64,000 nt of DNA from Branchiostoma floridae (taxonomy: Eukaryota > Chordata > Leptocardii > Amphioxiformes > Branchiostomatidae): the NCBI RefSeq assembly GCF_000003815.2, contig NC_049983.1, forward strand, positions 13,956,240 through 14,020,239, written 5' to 3'. The position numbers and the translations under genes are program-made. The notes under the pieces were generated by a model. It saw only the letters and a program-made list of their open reading frames with translations. It was not told the DNA's origin and searched no databases. Of the stretch, positions 42,561-57,500 are shown piece by piece. The stretch's first letter is position 1; every line of letters starts with the position of its first letter.

Positions 42561-45500
42561 ATGGCACCCATGGAACACAGACATCGCCCCGGTCCGCTGA
42601 AACAGGACAACAAATCTCACAAAACCGGGCGTCACCGCACCAAGGGGCAGATAGACAAGGAGTATAAAGGTAAAAATAATTTCCCTAAGTGTCTATTAGT
42701 CTAATATCTTTCACAAGATAGCGTTTGTTGGAGTGTAGGAGGTGTTGCTGCAAGTGCGGGCACGTGGATGTGGGAGGGGGGCATGTCTAGCCAAGCAAAA
42801 ATATAGTTATCCATCAAATCATCTAATATCATGGCACCCAATTATAAATTCTCGTGGGGAACCGTAACTTGTACAATTGAAGAGTAGACATCTAAGAGTA
42901 CAATACATTATGGATTTCTCGTGTGGTATGAAGAGAGCAAATCATACCTTATGAAATTTTAACGTTATAAATAACGTTATCAGCCCCACCTTCACACTTT
43001 TTTGTTAGTAAAAGAAATCAATAAACGTTGAGGGTAACCTCATAAGATTGGCTCTCTTTGAGCTTGATTAGAAGCACTGCAGTGTGTTGTTGATCCCCAG
43101 TATATGTATACTGTAAATGCAGAAACTTTCGTGGTGGTTTAATGTTCGCGGTTTTTCGCTGCGAACTTAAAACCACTTAACAGTTACTGCGAAATTAAAA
43201 CCACTGCAAACGTTTTTCCATGGCAGTAAGAGACTACAGTGCATGGTGCTTCCGCGAGCCTACAAGCGCAGCAAAAAGTTCTTTTTCCCACTTCCGCGAA
43301 ATTAAATCCCCACGAACTTAAATGCATTTACAGTATACAGTATCCTCTCCCTCCCTCTCTACACAAACGTAAAGGGCCACCACATCAAAACAAAACAAAA
43401 AGCGACCACCTCGTCTTTAACCAAAGTAACCATGACCCAAATCCGCGTCAGAGCCTCCAGCCAAATGAAGTTGACACGTATGTGGAAGAAGAAGATACGA
43501 GCGATTGTGATGATGTCACAGTGATAGCAGTAGGCAAAAAGCAGGCGTTTGGCAAAATATTGATTTACATATTAACCAGTAATTTCATCTGCTAATATAA
43601 AATATCAATTTTTAATCCAATATTTTCTGCATTTTTATTACGAAGTACCCAGCATTTGGGAATGAGTATGAACACGGATACTATCACCCAACTAGTGTGA
43701 TTGTGTGGCACAAGGGCAGTTGGATAATGCCCTATGCACCATTCCGAAATAACTTCCATATACATGATACCAGTCATTTTTAATGACACTAATCATATGT
43801 CAGTCTAGCTGTATACATCTTCTATAAGTATAACCAGGAAATGCAATTACTACTTAATGCTGACTTTTCTGTACTTGCAGGTCGTGTACCAGTAAAGGCA
43901 GGGACAAAAAGAGTGAAACGGGAGAAGACCAAGGCAGACAAGAGACATCATGTGAGTTTCAGTACCTGAAATCAACTTACTAGTACATCAATAGAACAGT
44001 TATTTTGGTGTAGCTACTGTGGCACATAGTACAAATGGGGGTTTGCATGCCACTTTTCTACAAGGTAAAGCAAGCTATTTTGATTTCTCGGAGTTCGTAT
44101 GGAAAGCCGTCTTATTCATATAATTCCTACTGCAGTGAGTAAGTGACCAATTTTTTTTTGGCCTTCTTTTAATTTAGTATAATACTAAGTAATGTAGGGC
44201 CTTCTGAATTCAGCATGTTGTCATCAGGACCTCCTCTGCAGAATTGCCACGTAATATTGTATATTCACCCCTCTGCAAAGGTTGTATCATATTCATATTT
44301 CTATCACAAGTTGTAACCAATAAAGAATCTCTGCATGACATACTAGTAATATCCAGCATGTGGAGAGTTAGCAGAAATTTTGTTATTGTTTACTGTTTTT
44401 GATGCATTGTTTTGTGCTTTATTTTTCCTTACCCATTGCAGGCAATGCAAAAGCGTCAGAAAAGTAGGGAAGAGGTATTCATGCAGAAAAGAACTCTGGG
44501 AGGAGCCACAGGGCCACCACATACTGTGGTAAGTGTATACCACTATGAAACAAGGTATGCTCATGAAAAATAGCTATTTTGACCATTAGGGTACACCAAT
44601 TTAATTTGTTGGTTCCCAGTTTCGCATTCAGTGGAAACGGGGTGTAAGTTCATTCACAAGAGAAATGAATGTTTTGAACAGTTTGCAAGGCTGTAATTTG
44701 AGTTTTCTGTCTATCCATCCATCCAGGTGATTGTCCCCCTGTGTGATGATGTGAGTTCTGAGGAGGCGTTAACAGAGCTGCTGGGGTGTGATGACACAGC
44801 AGTGGTGTACACAACACAAGACAACAAGATTGTCAACATGTCCGTACCACGACATAAACACAGATTCACCTTCCTCACTCCCCCCAGGAACAACATTGGA
44901 GCAATACTGGATGCTGCTAAGGTTGGATTTCAATTCAAGCTGAACTCTTTGTGCTTAGCCTGAGTACAGTTTTTTGAAAAATATGCAGATAATATTAGCA
45001 TTATTTCCTTTGTAAAGATATAAAGATGTTGGTCTTCCATGATACCATATGGAGATGTTTTTATGATGAAACGCAATAAATTCAGAAAAAAAAGAGGAAA
45101 TGGTGATTTTACAACAACAGCTGTCACTAACTCTTCTTTGCTGCTTATCACATGTCCAATACATTTCAGTGCCAGTATTGCCTCACTAGTTGAAAAGTTA
45201 ATCTTTAGCGCAATGAAGTAACCGTGAAGATAGACTTACACATGACAGAGAGTTCACACAGAGCATTGCCAGAGAGCTGGGTATTGAAAACTTATCTATT
45301 AGGAAGACAACCAGGCTTGGAAGCATAAGCCCAGGCAAAAATCGTCTACTACTGGTTACATTGTATGATACATCAGATAGATACCATCTGTTAAAGGAAG
45401 CCAAGCTCCTGAACCACAGTGAACAATATTCCAACATCTTCATAGCACCTGACTTGTCACGCAAAGAAAGAGAAACAAGTCGGAGACAGCGGGAAGAACG

Positions 45501-48500
45501 ACGTCAGAGTAAAACCAACCACATAGGGGGTAACAACACGCATCTTATGTGACAACGTGAAGAGGTTGGGCTGAATATCACACATGACGACAAACAAGAT
45601 AACACACATGATGGCAATAGTGATAATACACATGATGACATAGGAAATAACGCACATGGCGGGGGACAACCGTGGAAAAGTAAAGCAGGTCCATTAAAAG
45701 TGCTGTACACCAACACAGACCAATTCCCAAACAAGAGGGAGGAACTCAGGTTCATGGTGGCCAGCGATCCAGTGGACTTGATCGCCCTGACCGAGGTTAT
45801 CCCCAAGGCACAGATAAATCCGTTAAAGATATGTACACTAGATATGGAAGGCTACGAGGCCTTTACAAACTTCAACCCGGATGAAAGAAACCTTGGGAAG
45901 AGTGGCACAAGGGGTATTGTCATTTTTGTAAAGAAGTCACTGAACTTGAGTGTACAGGAACTGGACTTTAGTGCAGCCGGATTTCATGAGCAGTTATTTC
46001 TGAAATGTGAACTAGGCAACAAAGAATCACTCATTGTGGGGTGTATATATAGAAGCCCAACCTCTGATCCAACAGACAGTACGACCAGATTATGTGAACT
46101 TTTGTCAAATGTTTGTAAAGAGAAGGCTAAGCACATGGTAATAATGGGAGACTTTAATCTAAAGGAAATTGACTGGGAAGGGAGGACTACAGTTGATGGC
46201 GCACACCCCCATTGCCAGCATTTCCTGGATTGTCTTGATGACAATTTTCTAACCCAGCATGTTGAAGAACCCACCCGACACAGGGTCAACCAGACCCCAT
46301 CCGTACTTGACTTAATCATCACAAATGAACAGCATACAGTTGGGGAACTGCAGTACCTGCCAGGGCTAGGGAAAGGTGACCACTGCTGTCTGAACTTCGT
46401 CATAAACTGCAGTAGGGAGAAACCTCCTAGACCGGAGGCAAGGCGTAATTATAACAAGGGCAATTACCAGAAGGCCAAAGAGGACCTGGGTGGGATTGAC
46501 TGGGATACTGAGATAAGTCACATGGAGGTCTCTCAGGCATGGACAAGGTTCTGCGAACTACTCAATAAGGTGGTGGATGAGTGTATCCCATTGACTAGAG
46601 GAGTCCAAAGACCTAATAAGCTTTACTTGAACAAGCAAGCAATGGAAGTAAAAAACAAGAAAAGGAAGATGTGGTCAAAATGGAAAAGCTCTGGTAGTCT
46701 TGCAGACTTCAGAAGGTATGCAGCAGTAAGAAACTCACTTAGAAGTCTAACACGACAGCTGTGCAGTGAATACGAGCACAGGCTGGTGAGGGATCTTAAG
46801 GACAATCCCAAAAACTTCTGGAGGTACACGAAGTCCCGTCTCAGTACAAGGCCCAAAATAGGTAGTCTGGTCAAACCAGATGGTTCAATGGCACTGACAG
46901 ACTTAGACAAAGCGGAGGTCCTGAACAACTTCTTTGCTAGTGTATTCACGGACGAGAATACATCTAGCATACCCAGAGCTAACGCCAAAACAGTGACTTC
47001 AGTTCTTGACAATTTCGAGATAAGTAGGGAAACTGTAGAAAGGAAGTTATCAGAACTCAACCCAACAAAGTCAGCTGGACCAGACGGTCTTCACTCAAGA
47101 CTTCTGAAGGAACTCGCAAGTGAGCTGTCGTACCCAGTATCAGTTATTTTCAAGAAGTCGCTGGAGGCGGGATGCGTACCAGCCGACTGGAAGACAGCAC
47201 ATATAACTCCGATCCACAAGAAGGGTAGCAGACAAGACCCAGGAAACTACAGACCTGTAAGCTTAACCTCCGTGGTTGTCAAGACACTTGAGTCCATCAT
47301 TAGAGATGCACTCGTCGACCATCTTATGGCAAACGAGTTATTTACAGACGCTCAACATGGGTTCGTACCCAAAAGATCTTGTACCACTCAGCTACTGGTA
47401 GTCATGAACGATTGGTCACAGTGTCTAGAGAGGGGGGAACCAGTGGACAGCATCTACTTAGACTTCAAAAAAGCTTTTGATTCAGTTCCCCACAAGAGGT
47501 TACTCGTCAAGCTGCACTCATATGGGATAAGGGGCCATACACTTAAGTGGATACAGGACTTTCTCAGCAACAGGAGGCAGAAAGTAGTTATCAATGGAGC
47601 GCACTCCTCCTGGCGTAACGTCAAGAGTGGAATCCCGCAGGGAAGTGTTCTGGGTCCTACGTTATTTGTTGTTTTTATAAACGACCTGCCGGAGGTTGTG
47701 ACCAGTGCAGTGAAGATCTTTGCTGACGATAGCAAAATCTACAGACCGATCCTATGCAAGGAGGATCAGGAAGCGCTTCAGCGTGACCTCCAAGCTGTGG
47801 AAAAGTGGTCGGAGGTGTGGCAACTCCCCTTCAACGCTGGGAAATGCAAAGTACTCCACTTGGGAAGAGGCAACCAAAGAGCAGAGTACAGACTGGGTGG
47901 GCTAATTCTGGAAGAAACCAAAGTCGAGAAAGACCTCGGGGTGTCTGTCGACGAGCAGTTAAAGTTCCACGTTAACACCACAGTCTCAGCGCAAAAGGCA
48001 AACCAAATATTAGGCTTGGTAAAAAGAACCTTCAGTAACTTGGATGAAGTAACAGTGCCCCTCCTCTACAAATCGATGGTTCGCCCCCATTTAGAGTATG
48101 CGAACGCTGTTTGGGGGCCGCATTTCAAAGTCGACCAGAACACTGTGGAAAAAGTACAACGTAGAGCAACAAGGCTGGTCCCAACACTCAAGTCCTTTCC
48201 GTATAGTGTTAGGCTGGAGAGTTTGAAGCTACCATCACTCCACTATAGAAGAGCCAGAGGGGATATGATACAAGTCTTTAAGTTCCTCACGGGAAGGGAG
48301 AGGGTTAGTGCACAGAGTTTCTTCACCGAGAGTCAACATCAATCAACTAGAGGGCATCGCTTCAAACTTACGGTGCCACTGGCAAAGTCCTTGGTACGTC
48401 GCCAGTCGTTTGCGGTTCGAGTAGTACAAAATTGGAACTCGCTGCCGGCTGAGGTCGTAGAGGCAGAGTCTGTTAACGCGTTTAAAACGAGGTTGGACTT

Positions 48501-51500
48501 ATGTTGGAGTAAGAAGAGATACCACGATCGTCAGGAGGGTGACTACACAGGCGCAGCCTACTTCACCTAGACATCATCAAGGTATCATCAAGGTAGCTGT
48601 TTGGCTACCAGTTTTCCATGCGTTATAGGGTTAGGCAGCAAGGAGAAGCTTAGATATACCTTTATAGAGGAAAATGTTTCTATACATGTTCTAAAGAAAA
48701 AGCGAGACAGGTAAGATATTTAGAGATGATAAGTTTCTCTCAAACTAAACAACGAAACTAAATATGTCTTCTCATCCCAAGAGGACAGTCTGAGACTAAT
48801 AAGACATTTCTGTTTTGTTGCCCACAGGCTGCTGATACCCTGTTGTTACTTCTCTCCCCGACCCGAGCAACTGATGAGTTAGGGGAGCACTGTCTGACCT
48901 GCCTGTTTGCACAAGGACTCCCTACACCTGTCTTAGTCACACGGGTCTGTTTGTAGCCTCTTTAAAAAAAGCATAAAAGCACAGTCACATTCGTCATAGG
49001 CTTTTCGAGCAGGCTGTGACAGAACAGTCCAACAAGGATCTATAACAGCTTTTCCTAACAATACATCTAAATGTTGTTTGACATATGCACAGTGTCCAAG
49101 AATGCATACATATACTATAGTACCCTCAGTTTTTTTAAGAATGATGACCCCAATTCATTATAGTTTGCTTAACATTTGTCATACGATACCATTTAATGCT
49201 GTACTTAGGACACTTTTAGAACTCTGTAATGTAAGGCAGTACCATAAGATACCAAAGGATAACATTGTGTGATATTGCAACTTAGGTATTTTCTTACCAT
49301 TGCGATAGATATAGAGAAGTTTTGTTTACATACTTGTGTGTTACTCCACAGGGAATTAATAACTTGCCTGTGAAGAAGAGAAATGATGCTAAGAGAAGTG
49401 TTAACAAGGCCATGGAGAGAAGATTTCCTGACGAAAAAGTTCACACACTAGATTCTCAACAGGTAAGGTAACGAAGAAATGAAGGAAAAAGCAAATCAAA
49501 TCAAGATTTTACACATATATTATTCAGAATGAGGCCAAATGTTATTTTCAGAAACACAGTCTTGAGGCTAATATAATGTAGTACATACAAAGATGTTGAA
49601 TTTGACTTTGTAGAATGGAAACAACCAGACCTGACTGGTGTACAGATAGGAGTTTTTCATCTGATCTTTCACAACTTTGGCTTGCCAGGATGCAGCTTTG
49701 GTACTGAGACATGTGACCAATCAGAAGCAGCGTAGACTGAAGCTGCGTGACCACCGGCCGTACCTGCTGGCTCAGAATGTCAGTTACCAAGAGGAAGAGG
49801 AGGTATGCTGGAGTGGAAAAAATAGTATATAACTACACAGTAATAATCAAGAAAAAGCTTCAGAATGTAGTGTAATTGCTATGGCTTCAGCTAACCATCT
49901 AGTTAAAAGTTGACAGTCCATTTGTAACAGATACTTAGGGGTGGCGCCCATCTCCATTTCTGTGACCTTGGGCCACGCATTTGTGCAAGCCACTACGGCA
50001 GGGGCCTAGTCCACTGGTAGTGATGTGTGTTTAACATACTCTTCCTCATTAGTGCTGAGTGCTAAGCAGACAAAGCAGCATGTACAATTTTTAAAGTCTT
50101 TGATGTGACTAGGCCGGGGATCAAACTCCATACCTACTAGTATCGAATACAAGACGAAACCCACTTGGCCATCCAATTAGAATCTGTTGAAATTATATAT
50201 ATTAGAGAACTAACAGAAGTCTTGCAAAAGATTCTATATGTATATGTTGACATACATGGTTACTTTAAAAAATAAAAATAATTTTTTTTATACATTTGTT
50301 CCCCTCTACAGTCCCCTACACATGGGACACTGAAGCTGACAGGCTACTTGAGAGGCTGCCCCCTCTCTGTGAATGGACTGGTCCATCTTCCTGGTTATGG
50401 TGACTTCCAGATGACCCAGATTGACCTTACCCCTGACCCTCACCCCTTGCAGAAACAGACAGACAAGAAGAAGCAAAAAGATGCCATGGTACATACAGAT
50501 AGGTGTTGGCTCAGATGTAGCAACCAGCGGTGTGTGTACATTATACACTGATGTATGAATAGACAACATTACTAGCCTGAGGGCCATCCTCCATAGTGAC
50601 TGCTGGCTCAATCCTTTACTTGGTAACAGGGCTCGAAGTTAACTATGTCCCGATGTCCCGGGGCCACTAAAATTTAGGCCGGGACAACTGAAAAATCTTT
50701 TTGGGACACTTTTGGGACAATAGGAAAATAATCAACGAATCAACATCGGACATTATGTCCGATCTCCCCGCGGCAGGCTTTTAGCTAGCAATGCGTACAG
50801 CCGTACAATATACGGCCTTCGCTAAAAAAATCGCAAAATGTACGCCCTGTTTTTTGGATATACGCCTTTGGTACGCCCTTATTTTCCCCCGGAAACTTCG
50901 CTCAAAGTTCAAAATTCGCCGATTCCGGACGCACCGAGCCGCCATTTTGGGTGATTCTACCTCAAGTCTCGCGCAATCTCGCACTCACTCACATCTCGCG
51001 AATTGCGAGAGTCGCACCCGATTGGCCATTTCGGCGTGACATAGCACGCCCAGGCGCCATTATTGGTGGAATATCTGATATCCCCGCTGTTTTTGCGGGA
51101 AAAATCACGCAGGAAAGCGTAAAAACTTTGATTTGTTTACGAAAACTCGTCGAATGCCTGAAGTCATTGGTGATAAGTACATGTATAGGATTGTTTTGGA
51201 GGTTTTTTTTGCTTGTTTGTCAGTGGAATGTGGGAAAAACAACAGCTAATGTGACGATGACATACTGGGGAGGGGGGCGGTGTCGGCATTGAATTCTTAG
51301 AAAATGTTGAACGGAGGTCGCGATTTTTTCACGGTAACTTGAGATAGTACTTTTGTTGCAGTCTTTATTTCTAAAATATTGATAAATGGATGTTGTTTGT
51401 TGAGAAAATTTCGCTTAATTTGCCCTTGGAACACATCTTTTCTGCTATATATTTTCAATGAATTAAATGTTTGTACACATTTTTCTGTACTGTGTAAAGT

Positions 51501-54500
51501 TAAAACAGTGATGTTACAGGCTACAAGTAACTTTTCAGTGCATTTATTTTCAGCTATGTTCTTAACAGGGTAGATACACAAAAGAAATATAAGATGTACC
51601 TGGCAGTCCTGGCTACACTTTCTCCTCTGTTGGTTTGCAGATTTTCTTGTAGACTTCTTTAGCTTGCTGTTGTTATATATGTAACAGTCAAGTTTCACCT
51701 TTAGGAGTAAGGTTAATTTACTCTCCCTGATTGTATGTATTAACTCATGAAACATTATATTGTAAGGAATCAGTGTTATATTACTTGAAAATTACCTCAT
51801 GTATTCTTTAAGCCATACCCACCTCAAATCAAGAACACATACCTCCCATTCTCAGGACAAAAGTAGTGTTGCAGCAAAGACAAAAATTTGGCTATATTCT
51901 ACTTCAAAATGCAGGAAATAGCATTTCAGAGGCTTTAAATTTCAAAATTTACCGGGGGAGGATACCCCCGGACCCCCCTACAATGCTCGTGCCTTCGGCG
52001 CTCGTTGCGCGGCTCCGCCGCTGAGTGCGGAGAGTACAACACATTACAGATGTACACCCTAAAAAAAATTCCTAGCTAAAAGCCTGCCTCGCGGTTGTCA
52101 GGTGTGCGTACTCTGACTTACAGTTGTTGTAATACATAATTTCTGAAAATAGGGTTGGGACAGTCCATCCTCACTTCGGGACAGTTGAAATTTATTTTTG
52201 GGACAATGCTGGGACAGTAGGGAAAAAAGGTAATTTTGAGGCCTGGGTAACCACAGAGTTAGCAAGCGAAAGGACTGACCCAGTGACCACTGCGGAGGAC
52301 GGTACTCAGGCTACAACATTACTGCTATCAGTACTGTAAGAGCCAGTTCTAGAGTGCTGCAGTTCGTCAACAAGATTAACTGTACAAATCACTGTGGAAT
52401 GGTTTAACTCATGGAAAAATGTTTTTTTCTTGCTTTGGTGTCTTTAGACAGCCATTTATAGAAAACACCTCTCTTTTATTGGTGACATGTTTATTTACAG
52501 TTACTTTAGTATTTTGTTTATGGTAAAACCAAATGTTTTCCATGCCTACTGTAGGACACAGAGTCCCCATCCTCCACATGTATGGAGCAGGATGTGCAGG
52601 TCCTCGCCAGGGCTGACCCCAGCAGACAGGAGTCCCTGCAGGCTGAGGTGGTGCCTGACCCCATGGAGGGGGAACAGACATGGCCCACAGAGGAGGAGAT
52701 CAGGGAAGCTGAGGGTACGGCTGCGCCATCTTCCATTTCTTTAGTATCTCTTTCCTTCTTTCTTTCTTTTCTCCTTTCCTTCTTTTTCTCTAGCTTTGTA
52801 CCATTCTTTCTTTCTTTTTCTTCCTTAGTATCAGTCCATCTTTTTTTACTTTCATCCTCTCATCCCATCCTTGTTTATCAGCTTCATGTTAACATTCCAC
52901 TCCACACCTGCCCATGATGTAACTTAGTTAGCTATGAGAGTCTGTGATTTCAGCTCTTGCCAGTATCATTACCTGAGGCAGCTTTCTGGTCTACATGAAT
53001 TTGATCTGCCTTGCACTTGTACATGAGATCCCACGTTCCCTGTAACTTGTTGACCTTGAACCCTACAGCTGCCTTGAAAGAGAAGATCAAGACGGTGAAG
53101 AAAGTTCCCAAGGGAACCTCAGACTACCAGGCTGCCTGGATTGTGGATAGTGAAGATGAGGGAGACAATGCAGAGGTAGGGTCATGTATGAAGGGACATC
53201 TCATCTTGTTATGATAACAGCATTTATGGTATCTCAAGTACAATTATCAGTCGATAAGATATCAAGTTTTTATTCGTGTTCACACAAACATTTTACACCT
53301 GCCCATGATGTAACTTAGTTAGCTATGAGAGTTTGTGATTTCAACTCTTGCCAGTATCATTTCCTGAGGCAGGTTTCAGGTCTACTTTGATCTATGTATT
53401 CCCATGCTTGTTAATGATCGCTTTATGATTCTTTCAGCTTGTATAGTTTCTGCTATCCTTTCTGTGGATATGATAGATGACTTGGAAAAGAAGTTTGAGA
53501 TTTGATTTTGATGAAAAATCTATACAGGAGGAGTCAGACTCAGACTCAGATGATGATGCCATGATGGAGGCTGTGGAAGAAGAGGAAGATGAAGAGGAGG
53601 CTGGGAGTATTGCTGCTACTGAGGACTATGAGGAGGTGAGTGAGGGAGAAAAGAAAATACAGGGATAGGGGGTAGGTAGGAAATCCAGGAATGATGGTAT
53701 CTTGTAGTCATAACATTTTTTGCATTCAATGCTGAGCTATCCAGAAACTACATGTAAAATCAAATCTGTAAAGTGACCACCTCTACCTATGGATACCCTG
53801 GCCAATGTGACAACTCTTTGGTTGCCCCATAGATAATTCTTCCCATTCACAGGAGCATTAAGAATCCACCTGCCCACATATATAGAGCAGATTTCATTGG
53901 TCTCTTGAGTGGTCTTCTTGGTCTGAGTTTTGACTGTCCATGATATTACTGCTTACATTATTTGATGCCTTAGAAAACTGTTGTAAATTTAAATGTGTTA
54001 AGGCGAATGCCATCAACAAATGCTGTCGATAGCAACAAAAACTGGTAGAAGCTCTGGATGTGTTAGTGTTTGTGATTCCCATTGACACATTTGACACCAT
54101 GACTGTAATGCTGTACCAGATGAGCCTGGCTGGAGAAGACAGAGATGCCAAGTACGATGCAGGGTTTGATGCTGAGGAGGAGGAGGAGATGCTGCAGAAG
54201 TACAAGGACGAGCGGCAGGACCAGATGTTCCCAGATGAGGTGGACACGCCCATGGACGCCTTAGCTAGGATCAGGTTCCAGAAGTAAGCTTTAAGAACTT
54301 AATGGGAAACATTTAGCCTAAATGTTTTTGTTTTATGATTACCACTTTATCACATTGTGTATTGTGTAAAGCTTCTGATGGCAATCATTCCATTTGTCTT
54401 AATATAAAGCCACCTGCCCATGATGTAACTTAGTTAGCTATGAGAGTCTGTGATTTCAGCTCTTGCCAGTATCATTCACTGAGGCAGGTTTTAGGTCTAC

Positions 54501-57500
54501 TATTATTTAGTATGACAGTTTTGTTACAGTCCACTCAGCCAATCTGTGCTCTTATCACATACAGTCATTTTGGTCGTTTTTGTTGCTGTATGAAGTTATT
54601 TCTCTGTTAAATATACATTGTTTGCAGTAGTATGCTTTAAGTGTAGATGCTTTTCTATTCGCCAATACAGAAACCATTTATCTTTCACTTTGATAGGTAC
54701 AGAGGCCTGAAGAGTTTCCGTACGTCCCCCTGGGACCCCAAGGAGAACCTTCCGCTAGACTTCGCCAGGATTTTCCAGTTTGAAAGCTTTAAGCGGACAG
54801 CCAAACGGGTCCTGACTGCAGACAGAGATGACACTGATGCTGCCATGGTAGGGCATGTCATATCATTTTAAATTGCGTCGATGTAGATTAGACATCCAGG
54901 TAATTATAAAAAGATACACCAAAAAGCAGTTACTCAAGCAGCTGGATTCCAAAATCATACCCAGTCGCTTGAGTAACTGCTTCTTGGTGCATTTCACGTT
55001 GTGAAATGTATGTTTTTTGTAGATGTAAAATTTTTGACCTGTTTGGATGTTTGGTTTTACAATCCTGTATTTTCCTCTGTCCGTCACAGCCTGGCTGGTA
55101 CATCACTATTCATGTAGCAAATGTGCCAAAGACATTCATAGGTGAGTCCAAACATTTCCGATGAAAATCTTGGATGATGGGAAGTTATTAAACTGCCTCA
55201 TACTGTGGTTTTATTACATGAAATAATGTGTATTTCTTAGAATTGGCTAAATGCAGCTTTATTACACAATTCATTACCATGTTGTACAGCATAGGGTTGT
55301 TTTAAAACCATGAAACTTAACTTTCCCCATTGTTGTTTTAGAGAGCTACAGCCCCTCCCACCCCCTGGTTGTGTATGGTCTACTGCAGCATGAACAGAAG
55401 GTGGGCACATGTTACAGGTTCTGCTTATATCGTTTATGTTAAATGACATTTGTTTTCTGATCGCACAGTTGTTTGGTTGAACTTACTGTTTAAAATCTCC
55501 TGCAGATGTCAGTGGTGCACTTCCTTGTCAAGAGGCATTCTGGGAACACAGAGCCAATCAAGTCTAAGGTAAGGCATGTTATTTATGTTTTAGCAAGGAA
55601 AGTACATTTCCATGTTTAATATATATGAATGAATGAATGAAGAAGACCTTTATTGTACAGTTTTGCCCAACCGAGCTAAGTATAGGTCACAACAAGTCAA
55701 GATATATACATATAAAAGTATCACAAATCTAGTCTAACACAAAAGTTCAGCTTCTTCTTGCTTCTTGGTAATGGTGAAAATGTAGGACTGTATGGGTTTA
55801 GCTATTGTTGGTTTGTCAAAACGCATGAGAAATATAAACTTGTCAGTTCTACTCATGTGTCTAAAATGAGGGAATCTACATAAAGTTGTAAATCGTAAGA
55901 AGGTTTTTAGCTGTTACAGATATTTCTCCTGTGCAATATCTAATGAAAGGCAACAACACAGGGTTTTGTTTATTTTGTCTTATTTCTGTCTTTATGTTCC
56001 CAATAGGAGAGAATGATCTTCCATGTGGGTTACCGCAGGTTTGCAGCCTGTCCTGTTTACTCCCAACACACTCTGGGCAACAAACACAAGGTATGAACTA
56101 TTCTCTTAGCTCATGTGTGCATGTTAACGATATGAACCTAGTGTGTAGAAACTACATTTAAGCTTAGAATGAAAGCTTGTCTGTGTTAGTATGTTTAAGA
56201 CTGAAAGTTTACTTAAGAAGTAATGTACAGTTGTTGTCTTTTTACCTCATTAAATTTGATAGTAATCTTATCTTACAGATCATTGAAAGCCAGTCAATGC
56301 TGTACAAAACCAAATCTACTTAAAGTCTTGTTGATGTTACACTCTGATAAAGGGAGACTTTCTGTGTATGTTTCAGTTTGAGCGTTTCCTGCGGAGTGAG
56401 GGGACGTCCGTTGCCACGGTGTACGCGCCCATCATGTTCCCTCCTGCCTCCGTCCTCATGTTTAAGGAGTACCCTGATGGTAGGAGACTTCGTCTGTATT
56501 CTGGATACAAATCATGACAGGGCTGTCTCCAGTTTTAGATTTCTGCCCTAATCATTGTTTGGGAGCCCATGTTGTTGATTTTCCTCATTAAACATGTCAA
56601 TTTAAGCTTATGAAAATAGATTTTCAACTGTTTCATGTTAGATTTTGAGGATGGATGGGATAATATTTTTTCTTTCCCAACAAGCAAATTTCCTGGAGAC
56701 AGCATTTGTACCTACCCCAGAAGTTTAGTTTTTTACAATTTGTAAAACAACTCTGGGTCAATGCCAGCTCTAAAGAGTATACTTTTTCGCCTCACATCTG
56801 TCCATTGCAAACTCCTGCCATAGCTTGTTTTGGCATAATTTGGTTTGGTTTAAATGTATTCTTTATCATCTTAAGATGATGGAATGGCCAATCCTTTGGT
56901 AAATCCCAGCTGAACAAAACTCTGACAAAGTATTGAATGCTGGCTAGAATCTTGTGACAACCCTAGCTGTGCAGTGTTGTAAAGCATTTCCGATAAAGCA
57001 ACACTCTTGTCCAAAGATAGTATATTGTACATGTATGTTGAAGTTGAAGTTCTAACACCCAGTGTTATGACATGTCCTGACCTGTTGAAGGTTCCCAGTC
57101 TCTGGTGGCGACAGGTTCCCTCCTGAGTGTTAACCCAGACCGTGTGGTCGCCAAGCGGATCGTACTGAGCGGCCATCCCTTCAAGATCAACAGGAGGCTG
57201 GCAGTGGTTAGATACATGTTCTTCAACAGAGGTAAGTTTCACAATCAACATCAAAACTACATGAAGTTTATCATCAACTTCCGTGCAGAGTTTGTGTGTT
57301 AGGCACTAGTAGTGTACTGTTTTAGATGGATGAAAGGTAATGGCAATTTTTTATTAAATGACAAGTCAATTATTTTTCTGCCATGATGACACAGTTAAAA
57401 GGAACAGGAAATTCAAACTGCACTTTAGTTTATGGGTAAAAGATTTTTTTCTTGAAGCTACTGGTACAAATGCTGTCACTTCTACTCTATATGGCACTCT

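Larger units (their letters stand above)
45205..48597 (+). mobile_element. 5'-truncated non-LTR retrotransposon (CR1/jockey-like)
   Basis: Occupies TSR1 intron 4 in sense. It contains the C-terminal part of an ORF1 (to 45552), a full endonuclease-reverse transcriptase ORF2 and a short 3' end. The 3' end carries a repeated ATCATCAAGGT motif (about 48573-48597) in place of a poly(A) tail, as CR1-group LINEs often have. The 5' limit is set by loss of the ORF1 frame near 45205 and is approximate. No target-site duplication was found. Confidence 0.8.

Noticed and set aside
51297-51755. 152-aa minus ORF inside the intron 8 element as a transposase
   Set aside because: No transposase motifs, low-complexity Lys/Asn composition, far shorter than a hAT transposase.
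53682-53752. Possible fourth C/D snoRNA in TSR1 intron 11 (ATGATGG ... CTGA)
   Set aside because: No terminal stem could be formed and it does not match the other three copies.
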